Part shown: in pieces, positions 44,800-52,738 of the stretch
Layout: every line of letters begins with the position of its first letter
Numbering within the stretch: position 1 is the stretch's first letter
NCBI RefSeq assembly: GCF_001751365.1
Contig: NZ_LJGT01000040.1
Location: forward strand, 124,001-188,000
DNA: 64,000 nucleotides
Source: Streptomyces abyssalis
Lineage (GTDB): Bacteria; Actinomycetota; Actinomycetes; Streptomycetales; Streptomycetaceae
Reading direction: 5' to 3'
Program-made: the position numbers and the translations under genes
Notes under the pieces: generated by a model
Told to the model about the DNA's origin: nothing
Databases searched by the model: none
The model's input: only the letters and a program-made list of their open reading frames with translations

Positions 44800-46811
44800 C
44801 TTTCACGTCCCCCAGGGGCGGTCTGCAGTGGTACGGGCTGCTGCGTCGCGGGCATCTGGCCGCCCCCGTCCGCCGGGTCGGGCGGCGGCGGCAACGGGCC
44901 GCCCTGGCGGTGCCGGTGCCTGCGCTGTTTCCGCTTCTTCTTCTCCGCGCGGACGGTGGAGCGCCAGCCGATGATCGGCGCGGCCGTGATCAGCAGCGCC
45001 AGCGCGGCCCACGTGATCATCGCCGGGTGGTCGTGGCCCAGGTAGAACGAACCGCCCAGCGAGCCGCCGAAGATGATGATGAAGAAGAGGTGGATGCGGA
45101 AGGTGCCGAAGAGGGTGTCCGGGCTGGCGGAGTCGCCCTTGGGGGTCACCACGAACTTGCTCTTGCGGCGCAGCACGGTGTCGAAGAGGGAACGGGCGTA
45201 GATCGGTGCGGAGAGCGCGGACATCAGCATTCCGGCCAGGCCGCCGGAGCCCTCAGGCTCGTGGGGGGAGACGTTGTGCCGCCGGTTCCAGATGTACAGG
45301 CCGATCTGCAGCGCCGAGGCGTTGCCGTACAGGGCCATCCAGATGGTCGGGTCGATCTGCACACCGGAGGCGCCCAGGCCCAGGAAGAGCGCACAACTCA
45401 GCGCCGCCAGTATCCAGTTGAGCGCCGAGATCGGGTAGAAGATCATCAGCATGGTGTAGTTGAAGAGCTTGCCGGGCGGCAGTGTGAACAGGCCGCGCCA
45501 GTACTGCTTGAGTATCGTCTCGTACGTGCCGCGTGACCAGCGCAGCTGCTGTGTGAAGAAGTCCGTCCAGGCGTTGGGGCCTTCGCCGACGGCGAGGACG
45601 TCCGGGGTGTAGACCGACCGCCATTTGCGGCCGGTCTCCGGGTTCCTGGCCCGGTGCATCTCGAAGCCGGTGGCCATGTCCTCCGTGATGGAGTCGTACA
45701 GGCCGCCGATGCCCTTGATGGCCTTGATGCGTACGGCGTTGCTGGTGCCGACGAACATGGGCGCGTGGTAGCGGTTCCCGGCGCGCTGGATGAGCGCGTG
45801 GAAGAGGAACTGCTGGCTCTCGGCGGCCTTGGTGACGAAGTTGTCGTAGTTGCCGTAGACCTGCGGGCCGATGACGAAGCCGACGTCCGGGTCGCGGAAG
45901 TAACCGAGCATCCGCTCCAGGTAGTTGGGCAGCGGCACGTGGTCGGTGTCCACGGACGCGAAGTAGTCGTAGTGGTCGCCGTGCGCGGCGAGCCAGGCGT
46001 TGTAGTTGCCGTGCTTGGTCTTCGCGCGGTGCGGGCCCTTCTTCTTGTTCCAGCGGGGCACGCCCTTGCGCGTGAAGTGGTGCACGCCCAGGCGGCGGCA
46101 GACCTCTTTGACCTCCGGGTCGTCGCCCTCGTCGAGTAGCCAGATGTGCAGCAGGCCGCGATGGCGTATCTTCACCGCCGCTTCGAGGGTCTTCGTCACC
46201 ATCTCGATCGGTTCCTTGCCGGGAACGAAGGAGGTGAGGAAGGCGACGCGGGTGCCGGACTCCGGCACGACGGGCACGGGGTCGCGCGCCACGAGCGTGG
46301 CGTGCGCGTTGGAGAGGACGTTGAGGGTACGGAAGAGCTCGATGAGGCCGATCGAGACCAGCATCACGATGTCGAGCTTGAGCACCAGGTCGGAGACGGC
46401 GCCGTCGTCGCGCCGCGTCCAGTGCTGGGGCTGCATCAGCCACACCAGCAGGCCGGCCGAGAGAAGCGGTGCCAAGCAGAGCAGGGTGGCGGCGCGTATT
46501 CGGTGGGGCTCGTCGGAGAGCAGACTGCGGTAGCGGACGCGGTAGGGCTTGTCCTTGTCGGGCTGCCGGAGCGGACCGGCGAGGCGGCTGTAGTGCTCGT
46601 AGTCGTAGCGCGGCAGCTCTTTGGGCGTCCAGCGCAGCCCCCGGCCGAGCGTGCCCCGTCTCTGCCTGACGTGCTCGGGAATGCGCAGCTGCGTCGTCCG
46701 TGCCGGGTCGTCGTCGGCCTGCACGTGTTCCGGCGCTCGGTGGCCGGCGTGTCCCGGCTGTCGGTCGCCGACGTACTCTGGCTGTCGGTCGCCGGACCCG
46801 GTCGAGGTCAT
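44796..46811 (-). CDS. cslA: Cellulose synthase-like glycosyltransferase CslA
   Basis: A 671-residue GT2-family processive synthase. The N-terminal 80 residues are hydrophilic, followed by two helices (LLCLAPLLSAGLLVWLM, IVMLVSIGLIELF). The cytosolic GT-A domain has LLDEGDDPEV, SVDTDH, TEDMATGFEMH and QQLRWSRGTYETI, i.e. the D, DxD, TED and QxxRW elements. Several C-terminal helices and a basic Pro-rich tail follow. It polymerises a beta-glucan at tips under control of apical proteins. GGGGGA lies before the ATG. First gene of the cslA-glxA operon. Confidence 0.95.
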   Translation of the reverse strand: MTSTGSGDRQPEYVGDRQPGHAGHRAPEHVQADDDPARTTQLRIPEHVRQRRGTLGRGLRWTPKELPRYDYEHYSRLAGPLRQPDKDKPYRVRYRSLLSDEPHRIRAATLLCLAPLLSAGLLVWLMQPQHWTRRDDGAVSDLVLKLDIVMLVSIGLIELFRTLNVLSNAHATLVARDPVPVVPESGTRVAFLTSFVPGKEPIEMVTKTLEAAVKIRHRGLLHIWLLDEGDDPEVKEVCRRLGVHHFTRKGVPRWNKKKGPHRAKTKHGNYNAWLAAHGDHYDYFASVDTDHVPLPNYLERMLGYFRDPDVGFVIGPQVYGNYDNFVTKAAESQQFLFHALIQRAGNRYHAPMFVGTSNAVRIKAIKGIGGLYDSITEDMATGFEMHRARNPETGRKWRSVYTPDVLAVGEGPNAWTDFFTQQLRWSRGTYETILKQYWRGLFTLPPGKLFNYTMLMIFYPISALNWILAALSCALFLGLGASGVQIDPTIWMALYGNASALQIGLYIWNRRHNVSPHEPEGSGGLAGMLMSALSAPIYARSLFDTVLRRKSKFVVTPKGDSASPDTLFGTFRIHLFFIIIFGGSLGGSFYLGHDHPAMITWAALALLITAAPIIGWRSTVRAEKKKRKQRRHRHRQGGPLPPPPDPADGGGQMPATQQPVPLQTAPGGRER

Positions 46812-47217
46812 GGGTCATTCCCCCTGAACGCAGCAGGCTGCGTGTGGTCGTACTTCCTGCGTCCCTGCCGCGCCCCCCCGGCGCGGCAGGCGTCGGCTGC
46901 TCCGTACTGAGACTGCGGGTGGGCGGCGCCCGGTTCCACGGAGAGCTCGGTTTGCCGTCCGGGCGGCGCCTGGGGCGCCGGCCCGTGGGTGAGGCCGTGC
47001 CCGCTCGCCGACCGTCGATTCGATGAACCGCACGTCGGCCGTAGACGTCGGTAGGTTCTCCGACTACTGGCCCGAACGCAAGGGCGAAATGGGGCAGTTC
47101 GTCCCTATAGCGGTGTGATATCCGGGTTCTCTGTGACGGAGGTGTCATCGAAATGGACGCGTTGTGTGTGATCTGTGAGTAAGTTCGCGAACCCGGCCCG
47201 CCTCGTGCCCCGCCCCC
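46812..47217. other. cslA promoter/leader region
   Basis: 406 bp without a supported gene. A perfect 10-bp hairpin (CTGCCGCGCC with GGCGCGGCAG, loop of five C on the plus strand) lies at 46865-46889, about 55-80 bp upstream of cslA. The part near 47105-47175 is less GC-rich and may hold the promoter. No consensus was assigned. Confidence 0.5.
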
Positions 47218-48361
47218 TCAGGCCGCCGCGTCCGCGAAGATCACGGTGAACTCCTCCGTGCCGGGCGGCGCTTGCACCTCCTCGCCGCCGTGCAGGGCGA
47301 ACGACATCAGCCGCTCGCCCTCGGCTGCCAGCTCCTGCTCCTCGGCGGCGGTCAGTTTGCGGTGGAAGGGGGTGACGGTGAGGGTCACCGCCGCCTTCCG
47401 CGGCTGCTCCACCTTCCACATTCCGCGCACCTCGCCGTCCAGCAGCACGGTGCCGGGCACCTGGCCGTTGCGGCTCGCGACGAGCTTGCGGGTGGCGTCG
47501 CTGATCACACGCGTACGGTCCGCGTGGGACAGGATGAGGTTGTCGTACTCGGCGACGAACCGCGCCGGCAGCGGCAGCCCGGGGTCGGGCCGCGGAGCGT
47601 CGGGCAGGTCGAAGAGCTCCCTGCCGCTCTCACTCCGGAAGACACGCAGCTGCGGACGGAGCCGGTCCATGACCTCGCCGAGCCGGGTCAGCCCCGACCA
47701 GGTCTGCGCGTCCATGACGGACGCGGGCCCGAACGCGCCCAGATAGCGCAGCAGTACGGTCTCGACGGCCGGCCCGGTCGACAGGGGCCTGCCCAGCCAC
47801 TGCTCGGCGGGTGCGTATGTGGGCTGCCCCGAGCGCCCCCAGAGCCCGCGCGGCGGAATCTGCACCACGTCGCACAGAGCACGCGCCGCCCGCGACAGGG
47901 CCTCCGGGTCCTGGTCCGGCCAGCGCTCGCCGAGGAGGCGTCCCAGGTCGCGGGCCGTGCGCGGCTCCTGGCGCAGCAGGGCCGACGCGGCACCGGCGAC
48001 GTCCCACGGGTCGAGATCCGTTGAGCCGCTTGGCGTGGGCGGCGCGCATCAGACGCTCGTAGATCACGCGGGTCAGCGGCCGGAGCTGCAGGCAGTCCGC
48101 GGCGCTCACCAGGTGGACGGTGCCGCGCATGACGCTGACGCGTACCGCGTGCCGGTCGCGCAGCAGAGCGGACAGCTCCTCGGCGCGGAAGTCCACCAGC
48201 CGTGACCAGAGCCCGAAATAGGGCGGCTTCGGCGCCTGCGCCTGCATGCCGACCAGATGCTCGACGGCCTCCAGGGCGGTCATTCCCTCGCGTCCGGCGA
48301 GCAGTTGACGCGAGACGAGGGCGCGGCCGAGTGCCCTGCTGGTGAGGGTGGCGGGATGCAT
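47218..48361 (-). pseudogene. AlkZ-like winged-helix (HTH_42) gene, frameshifted
   Basis: The 5' frame encodes MHPATLTSRALGRALVSRQL and VEHLVGMQAQAPKPPYFGLW, with the QAQ motif of the family, and continues to HAKRLNG. The family-like continuation DLDPWDVAGAASALLRQEPR to the end, FTVIFADAAA, lies in a different frame. The switch occurs within a few bases of 48020-48030 and corresponds to one extra base or two missing. Together the parts make a normal-length protein of about 380 residues. AlkZ homologues are DNA glycosylases for crosslinks, but actinobacterial members are untested. It could be a true pseudogene or a sequencing error. Confidence 0.75.
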
Positions 48362-48675
48362 GGGGTGAGTCTGTCGGACCGGATCCGGGTGCGCCACGCG
48401 GCGTGGCCGTGGGGCGGGGCGTTCTCAGGTGTGCCGGACCGGCGGGTCAGCGGACCGTGTGGACCGGCGGGCCGGCCCGGTCCCGGGTCGGGGCCCGGCC
48501 CGCCGTCGCGCGGTGGACGGCCGGGCCAGGGCCCCTCCCTCCGGGGGCCGTCCGGGAATTCGGGTCCCGGGGCTCCCCATGGGGCCTGCGGGGGTGTCGC
48601 GGGGGCCCGGCGAAGTCCCTCGGGGGATCGGGGAGTTCGCGGAACTCACATCCCGCGGTCACGCCGCCCGCAGGC
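48362..48675. other. Spacer downstream of LPMO gene
   Basis: 314 bp without a gene. An 11-bp stem (48465-48475 with 48495-48505, arms starting CGGCGGGCC and ending GGCCCGCCG) could terminate the LPMO transcript on the minus strand. Further GC-rich short repeats follow. Confidence 0.45.
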
Positions 48676-49269
48676 TCAGAACTTCACGTCGGCGCAGGAG
48701 TAGAAGGCGTTCGCCGTGTCGGCGATGTTCCACACGCCCAGGATCAGGTGCTTGCCCGACTTGCCCTCCGGCAGCTTGCCCTCGCCGGTCCACTCGGCCG
48801 GGGGCTGCTCGCCGTTCATGTCGACCTTGAGGAACGGCTTCGGCTCCAGGTCGGCACGGGTGAGCTTCTTGGACGGGTCCCAGCCGTCCTTGGTGACGAA
48901 GAACTGGAAGTCCGTCGTCGAATGCCGGGCCGTCAGCGTCCACTTGAACGTGTGGTCCGCGCCCGCCTTGAGCTCGGTCGCCGGCCAGTCGCCGCCGCGC
49001 GGGTCGTCGAGCTCCTTGAAGCTGTCGTTGCCGCCGGCGCAGATGGTGCCGTCCTCCGGGCCCGCCTCGGGGAAGCCCTTCGGGCCCTCGACGCTCTGTG
49101 GCTCATGCTGGATGGCTCCGCAGTCGGTGACCTTGCCGTCGGCGCAGTTCGCCTGACGGCTGGTGGGGTCGGTGCTGAAGCCGTGCCCCTGTGCCGAGCC
49201 ACCGGCGAAGAGCATGGCGGTGCCGCCAAGTCCCAGTGCCACGACGGCTGTTGCGATCCTCTTGCGCAT
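48676..49269 (-). CDS. lpmP: Secreted AA10 lytic polysaccharide monooxygenase
   Basis: 197 residues. The signal peptide (MRKRIATAVVALGLGGTAML) is cut after GGSAQG, leaving His as residue 1 of the mature enzyme (HGFSTDPTSRQANC). With the second His in TARHSTTDFQFF it forms the copper histidine brace. The C-terminal NAFYSCADVKF supplies the usual axial Phe and a disulfide Cys. It is a single-domain AA10 enzyme with no binding module. GGAGA precedes the ATG and a DasR-like palindrome lies 48 bp upstream, linking it to chitin/GlcNAc control. Proximity to cslA-glxA also fits a role in surface-glycan processing; the symbol follows remembered synteny with SCO2833. Confidence 0.92.
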   Translation of the reverse strand: MRKRIATAVVALGLGGTAMLFAGGSAQGHGFSTDPTSRQANCADGKVTDCGAIQHEPQSVEGPKGFPEAGPEDGTICAGGNDSFKELDDPRGGDWPATELKAGADHTFKWTLTARHSTTDFQFFVTKDGWDPSKKLTRADLEPKPFLKVDMNGEQPPAEWTGEGKLPEGKSGKHLILGVWNIADTANAFYSCADVKF

Positions 49270-49316
49270 GTTTCTCCAATTGATCGTGGGGGGGGTGGAG
49301 TGCGCACGTGACGTCC

Positions 49317-49332
49317 AACGGTCTAGACCAGG
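49317..49332. promoter_or_regulatory. DasR-responsive element (dre) upstream of LPMO
   Basis: AACGGTCTAGACCAGG contains the perfect palindromic core GGTCTAGACC and matches 12 of 16 dre consensus positions. It is 48 bp upstream of the LPMO ATG, where it would overlap the promoter. Confidence 0.78.
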
Positions 49333-49535
49333 CGGCGAATGTAGCGCGCTCATCCAGCCATGTCCAGACCAATTCGCCGTACGCCAGGGACGCATGGAGC
49401 CGACGGCGCGAAACGCAGTGGTCGGAGGCCGGGAGGGCGGGGCCGGGAGCGCAGCTTCGTCCGTGCGCGGGGAAGAGCGGGCGCGGAAACGCCGGAAGCC
49501 CCCCGCTCATGCGGAGGGCTTCCGGTCTTTCGCTG

Positions 49536-49609
49536 TACGCCGTCAGGGACTCGAACCCCGGACCCGCTGATTAAGAGTCAGCTGCTCTAACCAACTGAGC
49601 TAACGGCGC
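49536..49609 (-). tRNA. tRNA-Lys (anticodon CUU)
   Basis: On the minus strand the acceptor GCGCCGT pairs with ACGGCGT (terminal G-U). D-arm AGCTCAGTTGGTTAGAGC, anticodon loop with CTT in GACTCTTAATC, and T-arm GGGGTTCGAGTCCC are all present. The CCA is not encoded. Confidence 0.95.
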
Positions 49610-49692
49610 CCGTCGGTCTGCGCAGACCGACGCAGGAAATACTACCCCCTCCGCAGGGGTGCTCATGACCATGATCAAATGGCGGAGAACGG

Positions 49693-50451
49693 TCAGATGG
49701 CGAGCGACAGCATCACCGGAGCCGCCCGGCGGCTGAGCGTCTCCGCCGCATGACGCAGCCGGTGCGCGTGCTCGACGGGCAGCGACAGCGCGAGACACCC
49801 CACCGACGCCCCGGCTGTGACGGGGACCGCCGCACACACCGTGCCCACCGCGTACTCCTGCAGATCCAGTACGGGGACGGTCGGGGGCTGCCGGTCGAGA
49901 GTGTTCAGCAGCAGGGTCTCGTCCGTGATCGTGCGGGAGGTGAGACGTGCCGTCCGGTGCCGTGAGAGATGGTCCTTGCGGCCGTTGTGGTCGAGCTGGC
50001 CCAGCAGGCACTTTCCGATGGCTGTCGCGTGCAGCGCCGAGCGGAAGTCGACCCATTCGTTGACGGCGGGCGTCATGGGACTGTCCGCGTACCCGGTGAC
50101 CTCCAGCTCGCCCTCCTTGTAGCGGCTGAGGTAGACGGCGGCGCCCACGGTGTCGCGCAGATCGGCGAGGGTGCGCTGGAGGCGCTCGTCCAGGGCCCGT
50201 TCGCGGTCGCCGCCGGAGCCGAGCAGCACGAGTGACTCACCCACGACGTAGCTTCCGTCCGGGAGCTGTTCCGCGTACGTCTCCCGGCAGAGCATCGCCA
50301 GCAGATGTGCGAGGTGGCCCGGAGGCAGCCCGGTCTCCTGTGAGAGGTCCGCCTCGGTGACGCCGTCGCGGTGCGCCGCGATCGCCTCGAGCACACGCAG
50401 CGCGTACCGCACTGAGTGGAACGGTGCGGTGTGCTCCGGCTTCAGCGCCAC
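49693..50451 (-). CDS. IclR-family transcriptional regulator
   Basis: 252 residues. The N-terminal winged helix (VRYALRVLEAIAAHRDGVTE, ADLSQETGLPPGHLAHLLAM) and C-terminal effector domain (GAAVYLSRYKEGELEVTGYA, HATAIGKCLLGQL, VGTVCAAVPVTAG) are typical of IclR. The GTG start has GGGAGG eight bases upstream. IclR proteins often control nearby catabolic operons; the candidate targets are the ehu transporter and the amidase/maleate-isomerase-type genes 1-8 kb away. A small ORF ends 76 bp upstream on the same strand. Confidence 0.9.
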   Translation of the reverse strand: MALKPEHTAPFHSVRYALRVLEAIAAHRDGVTEADLSQETGLPPGHLAHLLAMLCRETYAEQLPDGSYVVGESLVLLGSGGDRERALDERLQRTLADLRDTVGAAVYLSRYKEGELEVTGYADSPMTPAVNEWVDFRSALHATAIGKCLLGQLDHNGRKDHLSRHRTARLTSRTITDETLLLNTLDRQPPTVPVLDLQEYAVGTVCAAVPVTAGASVGCLALSLPVEHAHRLRHAAETLSRRAAPVMLSLAI

Positions 50452-50527
50452 GACGGGCCTCCCTGGAGGTGTGACCGTTTGCGTCGTGACCGTCGCGTCC
50501 GGTCACGTCCGCTTCTCACGATAACGG

Positions 50528-50674
50528 TCAACGGGCACGCGGGAGGGGGGCGTTGCCCCTATTTGGCATATGCGTCATTGCGCTGGCGCGCGGGCCCGCC
50601 GCGTGTGCGCTTCGGGGTGCGTGTGTTCGGGGTTCCGGGTGCGTGCCGCTGCGGCGGCGGCTCCGGGAAGGCAC
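50528..50674 (-). CDS. Small His/Arg/Pro-rich ORF, left copy (candidate)
   Basis: 48 codons from a GTG with AGGGAGG seven bases upstream. It begins VPSRSRRRSGTHPEPRTHAP. Over 13 codons it aligns without gaps to the right copy, sharing P2, R4 and RSGTHP. Later alignment gaps are 15 and 3 bases, keeping the frame. About 57 of 63 bases before the start match the right copy. The composition is basic with several His. Not recognised as any known family. It may be a true small protein, a leader for the downstream IclR gene, or a decayed gene start. Confidence 0.4.
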   Translation of the reverse strand: MPSRSRRRSGTHPEPRTHAPRSAHAAGPRASAMTHMPNRGNAPLPRAR

Positions 50675-50737
50675 GATTTACCTCCCTGAACCCGGTACGA
50701 GCTGTCGTGCTGCCCTTCATATACCGGTCCGCAAATC
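50590..50737 (-). repeat. Long inverted repeat, left arm
   Basis: Read on the minus strand it starts GATTTGCGGACCGGTATATG and includes GCACGACAGC, CGTACCGG, TTCAGGGAGG and GGCACGCACCC, all shared with the right arm in the same order. Identity is about 90 percent over the first 63 bases, then lower with gaps. Confidence 0.9.
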
Positions 50738-51033
50738 GCGCTTGATTTTCCCGGAGCCACCGCCTCCGCGTCCCACCCCCTCCGGTCGTCCTAGCGGCTT
50801 TCCCCTCGTGGTTTCCACATGGGTGGGGGATCGCTGCCGTGCGGACCTTTCGGCACGTGTACGTGCCTTGCGGCTCCAACCATCGGCGTTCAGGGGCCCG
50901 TTGGGCCGTGGAGTGGTCTGAGAGCGGCACCGGGACTGCCCGGAGGGAAGAGGCAACTGACTGGGGCCACCGGCGGGGAGCCGCCGGCGGAGGGGAGGGG
51001 GCGGGACGCGCAGGGAGGCACGTCCGGACACCC

Positions 51034-51063
51034 TTGGGGTCTCCCCAGCGAAGCGTGGGGAAG
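51034..51063 (-). repeat. Dispersed palindromic repeat, intergenic copy
   Basis: Read on the minus strand: TCCCCACGCTTCGCTGGGGA followed by GACCCCAAGG, the same hairpin as the copy in the ABC-2 permease gene. It abuts the inner edge of the right arm of the long inverted repeat. Confidence 0.85.
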
Positions 51064-51064
51064 T

Positions 51065-51216
51065 GATTTGCGGACCGGTATATGGGAGGCAGCACGACAG
51101 CCCGTACCGGTTCAGGGAGGGAAATCATGCCCGTCCGGACTGGCTCCCGGAGCGGCACGCACCCGCCACCACCCACCCACCGCACGCGAACACACGCACC
51201 GCCAACACACGCGGGG
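51065..51216 (+). repeat. Long inverted repeat, right arm
   Basis: This is the plus-strand counterpart of the left arm. It starts GATTTGCGGACCGGTATATG and runs to the CACACGCGGGGCC region, where it meets the ehu terminator. The shared TATAT could be a -10 box. Confidence 0.9.
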
Positions 51217-51258
51217 CCGTACCCGGCAAACCGGGTACGGCCCCATGGACTGCGCTGA
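51127..51258 (+). CDS. Small His/Arg/Pro-rich ORF, right copy (candidate)
   Basis: 43 codons from an ATG with AGGGAGGGAAATC directly upstream, beginning MPVRTGSRSGTHPPPPTHRT. It contains six His and ten Pro. The start region aligns in frame to the left copy. Its last 15 codons overlap the hairpin that terminates the convergent ehu operon, so the 3' part may be fortuitous. No known family. Confidence 0.38.
   Translation: MPVRTGSRSGTHPPPPTHRTRTHAPPTHAGPYPANRVRPHGLR
51213..51244. terminator. Terminator of the ehu operon
   Basis: A perfect 14-bp stem (GGGGCCGTACCCGG with CCGGGTACGGCCCC) has loop CAAA. It starts 39 bp past the ehuA stop on the minus strand. It is the strongest terminator in the window. 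Confidence 0.85.
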
Positions 51259-51282
51259 GCCGCGCCGCCAGGCGCCAACGCC

Positions 51283-52098
51283 CTACAGAACCGCGCTCAG
51301 GAACTCCCTCGTGCGCTCGTGTTCCGGCTCGCTGAAGATCTTCTCCGGCGAACCCGATTCGATGACCCGCCCCTCGTCGAACATCAGCACGTCGTCCGAG
51401 ATGTCACGCGCGAAGTTCATCTCGTGGGTGACGCACAGCATGGTGATGTCCGTGGTGTGCGCGATGTCCCGCAGGACGTCCAGCACACCCGCCACCAGCT
51501 CCGGGTCGAGCGCCGAGGTGACCTCGTCCAGCAGCAGCACCTGCGGACGCATGGCGAGCGCGCGGGCGATGGCCACACGCTGCTGCTGGCCGCCGGAGAG
51601 CTGGCTCGGGTACTTGTCGATGTGCTCGGTCAGGCCGACCAGTTCGAGCAGCTCGCGGGCGCGCTGCTCCGCCTCGTCCTTGGACAGGCCCAGCACATGG
51701 ACGGGCGCCTCGGTGATGTTCCGCAGCACCTTCATGTTGGGGAAGAGGTTGAACTGCTGGAACACCATGCCGATGTTCTTGCGCACCTCGCGGGAGTGGC
51801 GCTCGCTCGCGGGCACCAGCTTCCCGTTCTTCGTCTCGTGCGTAAGGTACTCGCCGGCGACCTTGATGGTGCCTTCCTCCGGCTTCACCAGCGTCATCAG
51901 CAGCCGCAGGATCGTGGTCTTGCCGGACCCCGAGGGGCCGATGAGGGTGACGTGCTTGCCGGACGAGACGTCGAAACACAGGTTGTCGAGTACGACGTTG
52001 CTGCCGAACCGCTTGGTGACGTCCTTGAACTCGATGAGCTCACTGCCGTCGACGGCCGGGTTCTTGGTTTCCTTCGAAGTGCTGCTCTCAGTGGACAA
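51283..52098 (-). CDS. ehuA: Ectoine/hydroxyectoine-type ABC transporter ATPase EhuA
   Basis: A 271-residue ATPase of the polar amino-acid (PAAT) class. Walker A is GPSGSGKTT, the Q-loop is in VFQQFNLFPNMKVLRNI, the signature LSGGQQQRVAIARAL, Walker B VLLLDEVTSALDPE and the switch His in VTHEMNFA. It starts with TTG (GGAG seven bases upstream) inside the end of ehuD, an 11-bp overlap, so it is translationally coupled. It powers import through EhuC-EhuD. The ectoine name is by family similarity; another small zwitterion is possible. Confidence 0.88.
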   Translation of the reverse strand: MSTESSTSKETKNPAVDGSELIEFKDVTKRFGSNVVLDNLCFDVSSGKHVTLIGPSGSGKTTILRLLMTLVKPEEGTIKVAGEYLTHETKNGKLVPASERHSREVRKNIGMVFQQFNLFPNMKVLRNITEAPVHVLGLSKDEAEQRARELLELVGLTEHIDKYPSQLSGGQQQRVAIARALAMRPQVLLLDEVTSALDPELVAGVLDVLRDIAHTTDITMLCVTHEMNFARDISDDVLMFDEGRVIESGSPEKIFSEPEHERTREFLSAVL

Positions 52099-52738
52099 GT
52101 CGACGCTCCAGGGCTCTCATCAGCAGGGATGCCGGGTATGCGATCAGGATGAAGACGATGCCGATGACAGTGATCGGTTCCGTCGGCTGGAAGGTCTCGG
52201 CACTGAACTGCCGGGCCTGGCCCAGCATTTCGAGTGCGCCGATGATCGCGATCATCGGCGAGTCCTTCAGCATCGCGATGACGTAGTTGCCCAGCGCGGG
52301 CACCACGCGACGGATCGCCTGCGGCAGGATCACCGCACTCCAGGTGCGGCTGCGCGGCAGGCTGAGAGCCGTGCACGCCTCCCACTGCCCGACGGGCACA
52401 CCGTCGATGCCGGCGCGGTAGACCTCAGCCGTGTACGTCGAGTAGTGCAGCCCGAGGCCGACGACGCCGGCCACGAGTGCCGTGAGGGTGATGTTCCACT
52501 CGGGCAGTACGAAGTAGAGGAAGAACAGCTGCACCAGCAGCGGAGTGTTGCGGATGAACTCCGTGACGGCCGTCACCGGCCAGCTCACGATCTTCAGGCT
52601 CGACCGCTGAGCCAGTGCCCAGACCAGACCCAGCGCGAAGGCGATGAGCGAGCCCAGCACCAGTGCCTGGAGGGTGAGCAGCACGCCTTCCCACAGGCGC
52701 GGCATGAATTCGCTGACCGCGGACCAGTCCCAGCTCAT
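52088..52738 (-). CDS. ehuD: ABC transporter permease EhuD
   Basis: A 216-residue PAAT-family permease with about five helices. It starts MSWDWSAVSEFMPRLWEGVL and carries the EAA loop (GQWEACTALSLPRSRTWSAVILPQAIRRVVPALGN) that docks on the ATPase. Its ATG overlaps the ehuC stop by four bases. It forms the membrane channel with EhuC. Confidence 0.9.
   Translation of the reverse strand: MSWDWSAVSEFMPRLWEGVLLTLQALVLGSLIAFALGLVWALAQRSSLKIVSWPVTAVTEFIRNTPLLVQLFFLYFVLPEWNITLTALVAGVVGLGLHYSTYTAEVYRAGIDGVPVGQWEACTALSLPRSRTWSAVILPQAIRRVVPALGNYVIAMLKDSPMIAIIGALEMLGQARQFSAETFQPTEPITVIGIVFILIAYPASLLMRALERRLVH

Larger units (their letters stand above)
50452..51282. other. Spacer bearing a long inverted repeat and two small ORFs
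   Basis: 831 bp between the IclR gene and ehuA without a conventional gene. Two arms of about 150 bp (50590-50737 and 51065-51216) are inverted copies. Each begins on its inner side with a promoter-like block and RBS, then a short ORF reading outward. The 327-bp interior has GC-rich hairpins and a dispersed palindrome but no repeat of its own. Confidence 0.75.

Noticed and set aside
42568-45045. 825-codon frame opposite glxA
   Set aside because: Antisense shadow; glxA on the other strand has all cofactor residues and an operon overlap with cslA.
50559-51278. 239-codon minus-strand frame spanning the long inverted repeat
   Set aside because: It reads through both repeat arms in opposite senses and has no RBS or family features; open by composition.
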